64,000 nucleotides of DNA from Thermocaproicibacter sp002410755 (GTDB lineage: Bacteria > Bacillota > Clostridia > Oscillospirales > Acutalibacteraceae): NCBI GenBank assembly GCA_036839715.1, contig DAITDU010000003.1, positions 1 through 64,000 of the forward strand, written 5' to 3'. Below, one piece after another: positions 16,822 through 25,070 of this stretch (the first letter of the stretch is position 1; each line of letters begins with the position of its first letter). The notes under the pieces are model-generated. The model did not search any database. It saw only the letters and a program-made list of their open reading frames with translations, and was not told the origin of the DNA. A program made the translations under genes and the position numbers.

Positions 16822-17428
16822 GGTCCTCGGCGTTTCCCCATCTGCTTCTGATGAGGAAATTAAAAATGCCTATCGTACCCTTGCGAAAAAATATCACCCT
16901 GATCATTATGCCAACAGCCCACTTGCAGATGTCGCCGCCGAGAAAATGAAGGAAATCAATGAGGCATATGACACGATCGTCAAAGAACGCAAAGGAAGAC
17001 GTGCCGGGAATGCTGGCCCTTATACTGCGGGCCAGACTGACTATGGCAGGTATTCGGCTCCTTCTGAGTATGCAGATGTTCGGAACCTCATTTATTCCGG
17101 CCGCAATGCAGATGCGGAACAAATTCTTGACGGAGTTCCTACTGAGAACCGCGATGCAGAATGGCATTATCTGAAGGGAACGGTTCTTTACCGCCGCGGA
17201 TGGCTCGAAGAAGCCTACCAGGATTTTTCCCGTGCCTGCCAGATTGAACCTGGGAATGCCGAATACCGTGCGGCGCTGAATCAGATTTCGCAGCAGCGCA
17301 GCGGTATGTATGGCGGTTATAACCCATATGGAACTTCCTCTGACCGTTGGTCAGGGTGTGACATCTGTTCAACACTCTGTGCGGCAGATGCCTGCTGTAG
17401 TTGCCTGGGCGGCGGGCGGATGTGTTGA
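16805..17428 (+). CDS. J-domain protein with cysteine-rich tail
   Basis: 207 residues. Residues 1-70 are a J domain with the HPD motif (KYHPDHY) and flanking helices, which stimulates Hsp70-type ATPases. A TPR-like helical region follows (about 85-160), and the C-terminus is rich in glycine, tyrosine and cysteine (CDICSTLC, CCSCLGG). It lacks the DnaJ zinc and substrate-binding domains, so it is a co-chaperone of class C type with unknown client. It starts after AGGAGAACGGC and is coupled to the preceding DUF5685-type gene. Confidence 0.88.
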   Translation: MSDPYEVLGVSPSASDEEIKNAYRTLAKKYHPDHYANSPLADVAAEKMKEINEAYDTIVKERKGRRAGNAGPYTAGQTDYGRYSAPSEYADVRNLIYSGRNADAEQILDGVPTENRDAEWHYLKGTVLYRRGWLEEAYQDFSRACQIEPGNAEYRAALNQISQQRSGMYGGYNPYGTSSDRWSGCDICSTLCAADACCSCLGGGRMC

Positions 17429-17455
17429 CGGTATTTCTGAGGAAGGGGCTGTTTC

Positions 17456-17995
17456 ATGAACCATAGCCTTCGCGTCGCTTTTTGTTCTGTAATGGCCGCT
17501 GTCTCTGTAACCCTAATGTTCCTTGGCGGAATCATACCAATCGGTACTTACGCTTTCCCCGCGCTTGCGGGCATTCCGCAGATCGCAATTGTTATAGAAC
17601 TGGGCACCAACTGGGCATGGCCTACTTATATAGCAGTTTCCATCCTTTCTGTGTTCCTTGCAGCGGATAAAGAAGCAGTCCTCTGGTACATCCTTTTTTT
17701 TGGATGCTACCCGATTGTCAAGGCAAAAATAGAAAAGAGAAGAAAAAAACTTTCTGCAACTGTACTGAAGTTTGCTTTCTTCAATGCTACCGCCATTGCG
17801 GAATTTTATCTTGCCATGTGGATTTTAAAGGTTCCTGTGAGCAGTTACACCATCTTTGGCGTCCAAATGCCGTGGCTTTTTCTGGCAGTTGGAAACTTTG
17901 TTTTTGCGCTTTATGACTATGCGCTCTCCCTGCTGACTGTCGGATACTGCCGGAAAATTCACCCCAATGCTGAAAAATGGCTCCATATTCACTGA
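17456..17995 (+). CDS. Integral membrane protein of ECF S-component-like type
   Basis: 179 residues with about five hydrophobic helices and a basic cytoplasmic loop (KAKIEKRRKK). The N-terminus (SVMAAVSVTLMFLGG, TYAFPALAGIP) resembles substrate-binding S components of ECF transporters, but the ligand is unknown. A Shine-Dalgarno GAAGGGG precedes the ATG. It is 27 nt behind the J-domain gene, probably in the same transcript, and is followed by a strong terminator. Confidence 0.75.
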   Translation: MNHSLRVAFCSVMAAVSVTLMFLGGIIPIGTYAFPALAGIPQIAIVIELGTNWAWPTYIAVSILSVFLAADKEAVLWYILFFGCYPIVKAKIEKRRKKLSATVLKFAFFNATAIAEFYLAMWILKVPVSSYTIFGVQMPWLFLAVGNFVFALYDYALSLLTVGYCRKIHPNAEKWLHIH

Positions 17996-17997
17996 TA

Positions 17998-18035
17998 TCA
18001 AGTGCTTTTCCTTTGGGCAGCACTTGATTTTTTTT
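17998..18035 (+). terminator. Terminator after the membrane protein gene
   Basis: TCAAGTGCT pairs perfectly with AGCACTTGA, followed by eight T residues. Confidence 0.9.
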
Positions 18036-18060
18036 GCTTTACGTTTTAAAATTGTAATAA

Positions 18061-18096
18061 GGTATGGCTGGAATCGGCTCCGGCCACACCTTTTTT
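18061..18096 (+). terminator. Second tandem terminator
   Basis: GGTATGGCTGGA pairs with TCCGGCCACACC (one mismatch, one G-T), followed by six T residues. Lies between the first terminator and the RpiR gene. Confidence 0.7.
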
Positions 18097-18158
18097 GGAA
18101 AATTGCATGGTGCGGTTCCCCGCGCGGAATCGTACACTTTCAAGACCTGCGCGGAGAA

Positions 18159-19046
18159 ATGGACTCTATTGGAATGGATGATTTTCTGGAGGCCCGTATC
18201 CAGAAGAAAATGAATGACTTTTCCAAGGGCCAAAAACGTATTGCAAAATATATCCGGGAAAACTATGACAAAGTTGCTTTTATGACGGCGTCAAAGCTGG
18301 GGGCAACGGTTGGTGTCAGCGAATCCACCGTTGTGCGATTTGCTACTGAGATTGGCTATGCAGGCTACCCACAGCTTCAGCAGGCAATGCAGGAAATGAT
18401 TCGCAACAAACTGACAATGGTACAGCGCATGGATGTGACCTCCAGCCGGATTGGAGATTCCGACGTGCTGGATTTTGTGTTTAATCAGGATATTGATGTA
18501 ATCCGCCGCACCATGGAGGAGACTTCGCACAAGGATTTTTACCGTGCGGTCGATGCAATTATTGCTTCCCGCAAAATATATATCCTTGCAGCCAGAAGTG
18601 CCCTTGCCCTTGGGACGTTCCTTTCCTATTATTTCAATATGCTGTTTGAAAATGTTTTGCTTGTCCAGTCAACAAGTGAAGGGGAAATCTTCGAGCAGAT
18701 GATTCACCTTAACGAGCAGGATACGGTAATCGGAATCAGCTTTCCACGTTATTCCCGCAAGGTTTCCCACGCCATGGATTACGCCCACAACCGCGGTGCA
18801 AAAGTCATAGCTATTACGGATACATCCATGTCTCCGATTGCTGCAAAAGCAGACTGCATGCTTCTTGCGCGCAGCGATATTGCTTCCATTGTCGATTCGC
18901 TCTGCGCTCCACTCAGCCTAATTAATGCGCTTATTGTGATGGTGACAATCCGGAAATCCGGAGAAGTAAAACATACTTTCCAGAAACTCGAAGATATCTG
19001 GGATGAATATGGGGTTTATGAAAAGGTAGATGACAACTCTAAGTGA
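18159..19046 (+). CDS. RpiR/MurR family transcriptional regulator
   Basis: About 295 residues: an N-terminal helix-turn-helix (MNDFSKGQKRIAKYI, then ASKLGATVGVSESTVVRFA) and a C-terminal SIS sugar-phosphate binding domain (about 120-260, ARSALALGTFLSYYF, DTVIGISFPRYSRK). These regulators sense phosphosugars. The start is taken at ATG 18159; ATG 18174 is possible, and longer readings run into the terminators. The ligand is unknown. Its stop overlaps the GTG start of the next gene (GTGA). Confidence 0.92.
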   Translation: MDSIGMDDFLEARIQKKMNDFSKGQKRIAKYIRENYDKVAFMTASKLGATVGVSESTVVRFATEIGYAGYPQLQQAMQEMIRNKLTMVQRMDVTSSRIGDSDVLDFVFNQDIDVIRRTMEETSHKDFYRAVDAIIASRKIYILAARSALALGTFLSYYFNMLFENVLLVQSTSEGEIFEQMIHLNEQDTVIGISFPRYSRKVSHAMDYAHNRGAKVIAITDTSMSPIAAKADCMLLARSDIASIVDSLCAPLSLINALIVMVTIRKSGEVKHTFQKLEDIWDEYGVYEKVDDNSK

Positions 19047-20293
19047 AGTATGACGTGCTTATCATTGGAGGAGGAGCAGCCGGAATGATGGCCGCTGGTA
19101 CGGCTGCACAAAGAGGTCTTTCGGTTTGCCTTCTGGAGAAAAATTCTTTTCTTGGCAAAAAAATCCGCATTACAGGAAAAGGCCGCTGCAATGTGACAAA
19201 CAACTGTGATGTCCGAACAGTAATTGAATCGACGCCGACAAATGGACGGTTCCTTTACGGTGCCGTGTCCCAGTTTCCTCCGTTTGATGCAATCCGTTTC
19301 TTTGAGGGCCTCGGCCTTCCGCTGAAAACAGAGCGTGGGAATCGTGTATTCCCGGTCTCTGACCATGCATCAGATGTTGCGGAAGCGTTGATACGGTTTG
19401 ACCGCGGGGCTGGTGTGCAGTTTGTCCGTGGGGAAGCGGCGCACCTCCTGCTAAAGAGCGGGGCTGTCTGCGGGGCTACCCTTCGGGATGGGACAAAAAT
19501 CCTTGCAGAGAATGTTGCCGTTTGCTGCGGCGGTGTATCTTATCCGGCGACTGGTTCCACAGGGGATGGGTACCGTTTGGCTCAGGAAGCAGGCCATACC
19601 ATTACGCCGCTTTTGCCTTCACTGGTACCGCTGGTTGCGTCCGGGGAAGACGGAAAGGACTGCCGGGATATGATGGGCCTTTCCCTCAAGAATGTTGCGG
19701 TGCAGGTGGTGGATACCGGTAGCGGTAAGGCTGTCTATGAGAATTTCGGTGAGATGCTTTTTACACATTTTGGGCTTTCCGGGCCGATTATCCTGAGTGC
19801 AAGCGCCCATATGCACCGGATGTCACCGGGACGGTACCGTGTCCTGATTGACCTGAAGCCTGCGTTGACGCCGGAAAAGCTGGACGCCCGCCTGCAGCGG
19901 GACTTCGGCGCAAATATTAACCGGGATTTTTTCAATTCCCTTTCTGCCCTGCTTCCGCGCAAAATGATTCCGGTTGCAGTGCGGCGCTCCGGTATCCCAC
20001 CGGCGACAAAATGCAATGCCATTACCCGGGAGATGCGCCATTCTTTCGGAAAAATGCTGAAGTCGTTCCCAATTACAGTACAGGGTTTTCGTCCGATTGA
20101 AGAAGCAATTGTAACTTCCGGAGGCGTTTCAACAAAAGAAATTGATCCAAGAACGATGCAGTCCAAGCTGGTTCAAGGCCTTTATTTTGCAGGCGAAGTA
20201 ATTGATGTTGATGCCTATACCGGAGGTTTTAACCTTCAGATTGCTTTTAGTACAGGCAGGCTTGCAGGCAGTTCCATGAAAACTGGAGGATGA
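19043..20293 (+). CDS. HI0933-type flavoprotein (FAD-dependent oxidoreductase)
   Basis: 416 residues. The FAD Rossmann motif is at the start (IIGGGAAGMMAAG), then ITGKGRCNVTN typical of this family, and the C-terminal FAD segment TGGFNLQIAFSTG. The substrate is not established for most members; some have been linked to quinone- or pyridine-nucleotide-type oxidoreduction. The start is GTG 19043 overlapping the stop of the RpiR gene by 4 nt, so translation is probably coupled. It precedes cmk, an arrangement frequent in Clostridia. Confidence 0.9.
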   Translation: MKYDVLIIGGGAAGMMAAGTAAQRGLSVCLLEKNSFLGKKIRITGKGRCNVTNNCDVRTVIESTPTNGRFLYGAVSQFPPFDAIRFFEGLGLPLKTERGNRVFPVSDHASDVAEALIRFDRGAGVQFVRGEAAHLLLKSGAVCGATLRDGTKILAENVAVCCGGVSYPATGSTGDGYRLAQEAGHTITPLLPSLVPLVASGEDGKDCRDMMGLSLKNVAVQVVDTGSGKAVYENFGEMLFTHFGLSGPIILSASAHMHRMSPGRYRVLIDLKPALTPEKLDARLQRDFGANINRDFFNSLSALLPRKMIPVAVRRSGIPPATKCNAITREMRHSFGKMLKSFPITVQGFRPIEEAIVTSGGVSTKEIDPRTMQSKLVQGLYFAGEVIDVDAYTGGFNLQIAFSTGRLAGSSMKTGG

Positions 20294-20301
20294 GATTCGG
20301 A

Positions 20302-21006
20302 ATGAAAAGGAAAGATAGTCAGCCAAAAGGCAGAACAACAGCTATTGCGATTGACGGCCCTGCAGGTGCAGGGAAGAGCACGATTGCATGGCGTGCCGCG
20401 GAAGCGCTTGGCTTCCTTTATGTCGATACCGGTTCCCTTTATCGGGCCATTGCCCTTTTTGTGCTGAAAAGCGGGGTAAACCCGTCCAGTCCGGCAGAAG
20501 TGTGCCCACTACTGAAAACCCTTTCCGTAGCCCTGAACTATGAAAATGGGAATCAGAAGGTCTCCATCAACGGAGAAGATGTCACCGGACAGATACGCTC
20601 TGCTGAAGTTTCTATGGCAGCCTCCAAGGTTTCGGCAATCCCTGAGGTGCGCAAGTATTTGCTTGCTCTTCAACGCCGCCTTGCTGAAGAACACAGCGTT
20701 GTAATGGATGGCAGGGACATTGGCACCGTTGTGCTGCCTAATGCACGCGTAAAGATCTTTTTAACGGCTTCTGCTGATGAGCGGGCACGCCGCCGCTATG
20801 AGGAAATGATTGGGAAGGGTATGAAGGCCGATTATGAGGAAGTGCTTTCCGATTTAAAGCAGCGCGACTATAAAGATGAACACCGCGCTATTTCCCCGCT
20901 TAGACAGGCCGAAGATGCAGTGCTTATTGACACTACGGGAAATACGCTGGAACAGTCCGTCGCGGAACTGACGCATATCATCAGAAGCCGTCTAGCAGGA
21001 AAATAA
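20302..21006 (+). CDS. cmk: Cytidylate kinase
   Basis: Phosphorylates CMP and dCMP. About 234 residues, normal for the long bacterial form, with P-loop GPAGAGKST, the DTGSLYRA nucleoside site, the insert domain and DGRDIGTVVLP. The start is ATG 20302 (12 nt after GGAGG) or ATG 20290, which abuts the site and overlaps the preceding stop. The gene is the third of a compact run ending in ispH-rpsA. Confidence 0.95.
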   Translation: MKRKDSQPKGRTTAIAIDGPAGAGKSTIAWRAAEALGFLYVDTGSLYRAIALFVLKSGVNPSSPAEVCPLLKTLSVALNYENGNQKVSINGEDVTGQIRSAEVSMAASKVSAIPEVRKYLLALQRRLAEEHSVVMDGRDIGTVVLPNARVKIFLTASADERARRRYEEMIGKGMKADYEEVLSDLKQRDYKDEHRAISPLRQAEDAVLIDTTGNTLEQSVAELTHIIRSRLAGK

Positions 21007-21028
21007 TATAGGAAAAACAGGCGATACT

Positions 21029-21629
21029 ATGAAAGAAACCCCACTTTATTGTTTTGCCAGGACTTTTCTACCCTGGCTCTTCCGCACGCTGATGCCAATC
21101 CGTGTTCGCCATGCGGAGTATATGCCAAAAAATGGGCCGGTTGTCCTTTGCAGCAATCATATGAGCAACACCGATCCCTTAAGGCTTGCCTATTCTCAAC
21201 GCCGGCAGATTTTCTTTATGGCAAAGGAAGAACTTTTCCGGAATAAATTTGTAGCCTGTGTTATCCGCGGGTTGGGCGCATTTCCGGTTGCAAGGGGAAA
21301 AAGTGACCTCGGTGCCATTAACCTTTCTGCACAGCACCTGAAAGAAGACGATGTCCTCGGCGTTTTCATTGAGGGCACACGTTCAAAGGACGGTAAGCTT
21401 CAGCGTCCCAAACCGGGCGCCGTAATGCTTGCCTCACGCTGCAATCACAGCGAAAAACGGCGGGCTGCCGAAATTGTTCCATCCTGCTGTTGTGGCTTAT
21501 GGGAAGCCAATTTCACCGGAAGAGCTTGGTGTGCGGAATAATACACCAAGTGAGCTCCGTGCAGCAAGTCTGAAAGTGATGAGCTGCATAACAGAATTGA
21601 GAGATGAGAGCCTGAAGGAGTTTCACTGA
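21029..21629 (+). pseudogene. plsC: 1-acylglycerol-3-phosphate acyltransferase, frameshifted
   Basis: Acylates lysophosphatidic acid in phospholipid synthesis. The reading from ATG 21029 contains the catalytic NHMSNTD (H44, D49) and the substrate motif FIEGTRSKDG. It then loses the family sequence after AAEIVP (about 21480) and stops at 21541. A different frame continues with AVVAYGKPISPEELG to a stop at 21629. One extra base near 21480-21486 explains this: removing it joins EIVP to AVVAYGKPI. It may be a real mutation or a sequencing error. A second plsC-like gene follows directly. Confidence 0.8.
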
Positions 21630-21630
21630 T

Positions 21631-22257
21631 TTGCAGAGAGATTATCAAAATTGCAAAGGCCTTTACTTTACACTCTTGCGCCTGTTTGGTCCCCTGATAA
21701 AGTCTGTTTTTGGTGTAAAGTATTCAGGCGTGCAGAATATTCCGAATAACGGCAGCCTGATTGTCTGTTGCAATCATAAGTCTGTTTATGATCCAATCCT
21801 GCTTGCTATCCCATTTCGGCAACAGGTCCGTTATATGGCAAAATCCGAGCTGTTTACCGATCACGGACGGTTGGCGCGCATCTTTCTAAATGCGCTGGGG
21901 GCATTTCCTGTCCACCGGAACACCGGTGATCTCAAATCTATCCGAAAGGCATTGGCTATTTTAAAAGGAAGGGGGACGGTGGGCATTTTCCCGCAGGGAG
22001 GCATTGTCCCGGGGAATGCTCCGTTTCAGTCGAAGTCAGGAGTTGCGCTGCTTGCGGCGAAATCTGGTGCGCCGGTTCTGCCCGCAGCCATCTGCTGCGA
22101 TGGGCCGGTTGCCCCATTCCATTGTGTTGAAATCCGTTTTGGAAAACTGATTCCCAATACTCTTTTCCCGGGAAAAGGGGCAGCTTCTTCCGCAATTCGC
22201 AGAGCTGCGGAAAAACTGGCGGATCAGGTTAATTGGCTGTTGGAGGGAAAAACATGA
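21631..22257 (+). CDS. PlsC-family acyltransferase
   Basis: 208 residues starting at a TTG that is 10 nt after GAAGGAG. The catalytic motif CNHKSVYDP (HX4D) and the glycerol-phosphate binding region are present, but the usual FPEGTRS block reads FPQGGIVPG. It would transfer acyl chains to lysophosphatidate or a related acceptor at the membrane. It overlaps the start of ispH-rpsA by 4 nt. If the preceding copy is truly broken, this gene may supply the activity. Confidence 0.9.
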   Translation: MQRDYQNCKGLYFTLLRLFGPLIKSVFGVKYSGVQNIPNNGSLIVCCNHKSVYDPILLAIPFRQQVRYMAKSELFTDHGRLARIFLNALGAFPVHRNTGDLKSIRKALAILKGRGTVGIFPQGGIVPGNAPFQSKSGVALLAAKSGAPVLPAAICCDGPVAPFHCVEIRFGKLIPNTLFPGKGAASSAIRRAAEKLADQVNWLLEGKT

Positions 22258-24272
22258 AAATCACAGTTGCCTCCTCTGCTGGATACTGCTTTGGTGTAAA
22301 CCGGGCTGTCAGTATGGTTCACAGCCTGCTGGATGCGGGGAAGAAAGTTTCCACACTCGGGCCAATAATACACAACCCTCAGACTCTTGCAGAACTTACT
22401 GCAAGGGGTGTAAAAATTGCAGATACTGTAGCAGATGCTCCTGCCGATGCAACGCTTGTAATCCGGAGCCACGGCGTCGGCAGCAAAATTTATGAAGAAA
22501 TAGCATCACGGGGAATCAATTTTCGTGATGCCACATGTCCATTTGTTGCAAAAATTCATTCGATTGTTGCGCACGCATCAGCACAGGGGCGCACGGTGCT
22601 TGTTGCCGGGGATGTTGCCCATCCGGAGGTGCAGGGAATTATTGGGCATTGTAACGGCCCGTATTTTGTTTTTCAGAACGCGTCAGAACTGAAAGAACTT
22701 ACGGAAAACCACTCCGGGCTAAAGGACTTGCCTGTTTGTGTTGCATCACAGACAACATTCAGTGTCTTAGAATGGCAAAATTCTTTGGAAATCATTCGAA
22801 AAGTGTATACAAATGCTGTAATTTTTGATACAATATGTAATGCAACTGCAAAGCGTCAATTGGAAGCTTCAGAGTTATCACAGAATTGTGACATGATGGT
22901 TGTAATCGGGGGCAGGCAAAGCTCTAATACCGCAAAGCTTTTTGATACTTGCCGGAAAAATTGTCCTACATATTTGATTGAGACTGCGGACGAGCTTCCG
23001 TTTGCAGCATTGCAGGATGCCCACTCAGTCGGTATTACTGCCGGCGCTTCTACGCCGGTAAGCATTATAAAGGAGGTACTTGTTACCATGTCAGAACTTA
23101 ACGAGGAAGCCGCAAAGGCCACAAATGAGGCGGCCACGCAGCCTGAAAAAGAGAACCCTACGGAGGGAAGCTTCGAGGAAATGCTCGAAGAGTCCCTCAA
23201 AAGTTTAAATACAGATGAAAAGGTACACGGCGTTGTCGTTGGTGTTACTCCGACGGAAGTCCTTGTCGATGTTGGGAGAAAGCAGGCTGGCTATATTCCG
23301 GCGTGTGAGCTTTCAGCCGATCCGAATGTAAAGCCTGAGGATGTTGTCAAGGTCGGCGATGAAATGGATTTGCTGATTATGCGCACCAATGACCAGGAAG
23401 GCACCGTCATGCTTTCAAAGAAGCGCCTTGATGCAGCAAAGGGTTGGGAAAAGGTCGTCGCTGCAGAAGAGAGCCAGGAAGTCCTGGATGGTGTTGTCGC
23501 CGAAGTAGTAAAAGGCGGCGTGATTGCCATAACCGGTGGAGTCCGTGTTTTCATCCCGGCTTCGCAGGCTACTGCTTCGCGCAATGATCCGCTGGATGCT
23601 CTGCTTAAAAAGCCGGTTAAATTCCGCATTATTGAAGTTAACCGTAACCGTAGGCGTGCAGTAGGTTCCATCCGTTCCGTGCTTAGAGATGAGCGCAAAG
23701 TTCAGGAAGAGAAGTTCTGGGAGAGCGCTGAAGTGGGACAGACTTATACTGGCGTTGTCAAGTCACTGACTTCGTATGGTGCATTTGTTGATCTTGGCGG
23801 TGTTGACGGTATGATTCATATTTCGGAGCTCTCTTGGACAAGAATTAAGCATCCATCTGAAGTCGTTAAGGTTGGCGATACTGTAAAGGTCACCATCAAG
23901 GCGCTTGACCGCGAGAAGGGTAAGATTTCCCTCACTTATAAGAAGCCTGAAGATAATCCATGGGTAATTCTTAAAGATAAGTATCCAGTGGGAAGTGTCA
24001 TCGAGGTTAAGATTGTTGGTATGACCACATTTGGGGCGTTTGCTCAGGTAATTCCGGGCATTGATGGTCTGATTCATATTTCCCAGATTGCAGACCACAG
24101 GATTGACAAGCCTCAGGATGTCCTCAAAATTGGCGATGTTGCCAAAGTAAAGATTACGGACATTGACTTTGACCGTCACCGTGTAAGCCTTTCTATCCGT
24201 GCTCTTCTTGAGGATGAAAAGGCAATGGAAAATGAGACAGCCGAAAAACAGGATCCTGAAACGGAAGAATAA
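22254..24272 (+). CDS. ispH: IspH fused to ribosomal protein S1
   Basis: A 672-residue two-part protein. Residues 1-278 are 4-hydroxy-3-methylbut-2-enyl diphosphate reductase, the last MEP-pathway enzyme, with the three iron-sulfur cysteines (AGYCFGV, C12; DATCPFV; ICNATAKRQ) and SHGVG. The remainder carries four S1 RNA-binding domains (KVHGVVVGV, GVVAEVVKGG, YTGVVKSLTSYGAFVDLGG and SVIEVKIVGMTTFGAF), matching ribosomal protein S1. Such fusions are known in Clostridia. An internal ATG (23088) behind TAAAGGAGGT could also make free S1. The start follows GGAGGG. Confidence 0.95.
   Translation: MKITVASSAGYCFGVNRAVSMVHSLLDAGKKVSTLGPIIHNPQTLAELTARGVKIADTVADAPADATLVIRSHGVGSKIYEEIASRGINFRDATCPFVAKIHSIVAHASAQGRTVLVAGDVAHPEVQGIIGHCNGPYFVFQNASELKELTENHSGLKDLPVCVASQTTFSVLEWQNSLEIIRKVYTNAVIFDTICNATAKRQLEASELSQNCDMMVVIGGRQSSNTAKLFDTCRKNCPTYLIETADELPFAALQDAHSVGITAGASTPVSIIKEVLVTMSELNEEAAKATNEAATQPEKENPTEGSFEEMLEESLKSLNTDEKVHGVVVGVTPTEVLVDVGRKQAGYIPACELSADPNVKPEDVVKVGDEMDLLIMRTNDQEGTVMLSKKRLDAAKGWEKVVAAEESQEVLDGVVAEVVKGGVIAITGGVRVFIPASQATASRNDPLDALLKKPVKFRIIEVNRNRRRAVGSIRSVLRDERKVQEEKFWESAEVGQTYTGVVKSLTSYGAFVDLGGVDGMIHISELSWTRIKHPSEVVKVGDTVKVTIKALDREKGKISLTYKKPEDNPWVILKDKYPVGSVIEVKIVGMTTFGAFAQVIPGIDGLIHISQIADHRIDKPQDVLKIGDVAKVKITDIDFDRHRVSLSIRALLEDEKAMENETAEKQDPETEE
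23067..23090 (+). promoter_or_regulatory. Internal ribosome binding site and start for free S1
   Basis: TAAAGGAGGT (about 23068-23077) lies 11 nt before ATG 23088 (MSELNEEAAK), in frame, exactly at the linker between the IspH and S1 parts. Initiation here would make a 394-residue S1-like protein. Confidence 0.6.
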
Positions 24273-24295
24273 GGCTGATTTTCAGCATACAAGAA

Positions 24296-24333
24296 GGCGC
24301 AAAGAATTCGTTGATTTCTTTGTGCCTTTTTTT
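24296..24333 (+). terminator. Terminator of the cmk-ispH run
   Basis: GGCGCAAAGAA pairs with TTCTTTGTGCC, followed by seven T residues. Confidence 0.9.
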
Positions 24334-24413
24334 ATTTCTAAAGAGAAAAGCCTGCACAGAATAATTCCTTCCGGAGTATGATGGAATGACTCAAGTCCGG
24401 GGGGTGTACAGGA

Positions 24414-25040
24414 ATGAAAATGAGGCGCCGTTCGCGCAGTGTAGTCCTAGCCAGAATGCTGTTGGTCCTAATTTTGCTGATTGGTTTTATATGCCTGTTC
24501 AACTGGCAGCTTAAACCGGTGATTGAATCAGAGACAGAGAATGAGGCAAAAATAAAGTCTGTCAGCATCATTAATAATATTGTGCTAAAAGAAATCAACA
24601 ACGATCCGACTTCTTACCAAAACTTTATTTTTGTCAACCGTGATGCGAATGGGAAAGTACTTTCTGTAACAACGGACGTCGCTAAAATGAACCGCCTGAA
24701 AGCACAAGTAATTTCAGCTGTTCAGCAGGAACTGAACGGTAACACTGATTCGACAGTGCATGTTCCGCTGGGCACATTGATTGGCAGTGACCTGTTCCAT
24801 GGCTTAGGGCCCAATATTTCCCTGAAGCTTACACTTTCCGGTAATATTTCGGCTGAATTTCAAAGCACGTTTGAGTCTGCCGGAATTAACCAGACACGGC
24901 ACAGGATTACTCTGAATGTCGGTGCAAGCGTTTATTCCTTCCTGCCCGGCTTTGACACTACGACGGAAGTAAATACCAGTGTGCTGATTGCCGAGACGGT
25001 GATTGTTGGTACGGTTCCAACGGTTGTAGTGGATAAATAA
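24414..25040 (+). CDS. yunB: Sporulation protein YunB
   Basis: 208 residues with one N-terminal membrane anchor (VVLARMLLVLILLIGFICLF) and an extracytoplasmic domain that shows the family pattern IINNIVLKEI, VTTDVAKMNRLKAQV, VPLGTLIGSDLFHGLGP and TTEVNTSVLIAETVIVG. In Bacillus YunB is made in the mother cell under sigma-E and contributes to spore formation, possibly at the forespore membrane. It stands between the ispH terminator and ligA, probably with its own promoter. Confidence 0.92.
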   Translation: MKMRRRSRSVVLARMLLVLILLIGFICLFNWQLKPVIESETENEAKIKSVSIINNIVLKEINNDPTSYQNFIFVNRDANGKVLSVTTDVAKMNRLKAQVISAVQQELNGNTDSTVHVPLGTLIGSDLFHGLGPNISLKLTLSGNISAEFQSTFESAGINQTRHRITLNVGASVYSFLPGFDTTTEVNTSVLIAETVIVGTVPTVVVDK

Positions 25041-25070
25041 TGTGGATTTACGGAAAGGCGTGTTAGAAAG

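Noticed and set aside
24360..24413. Possible sigma-E promoter before yunB
   Set aside because: The match to the -35 and -10 elements is too loose to annotate, although a sporulation promoter would be expected.
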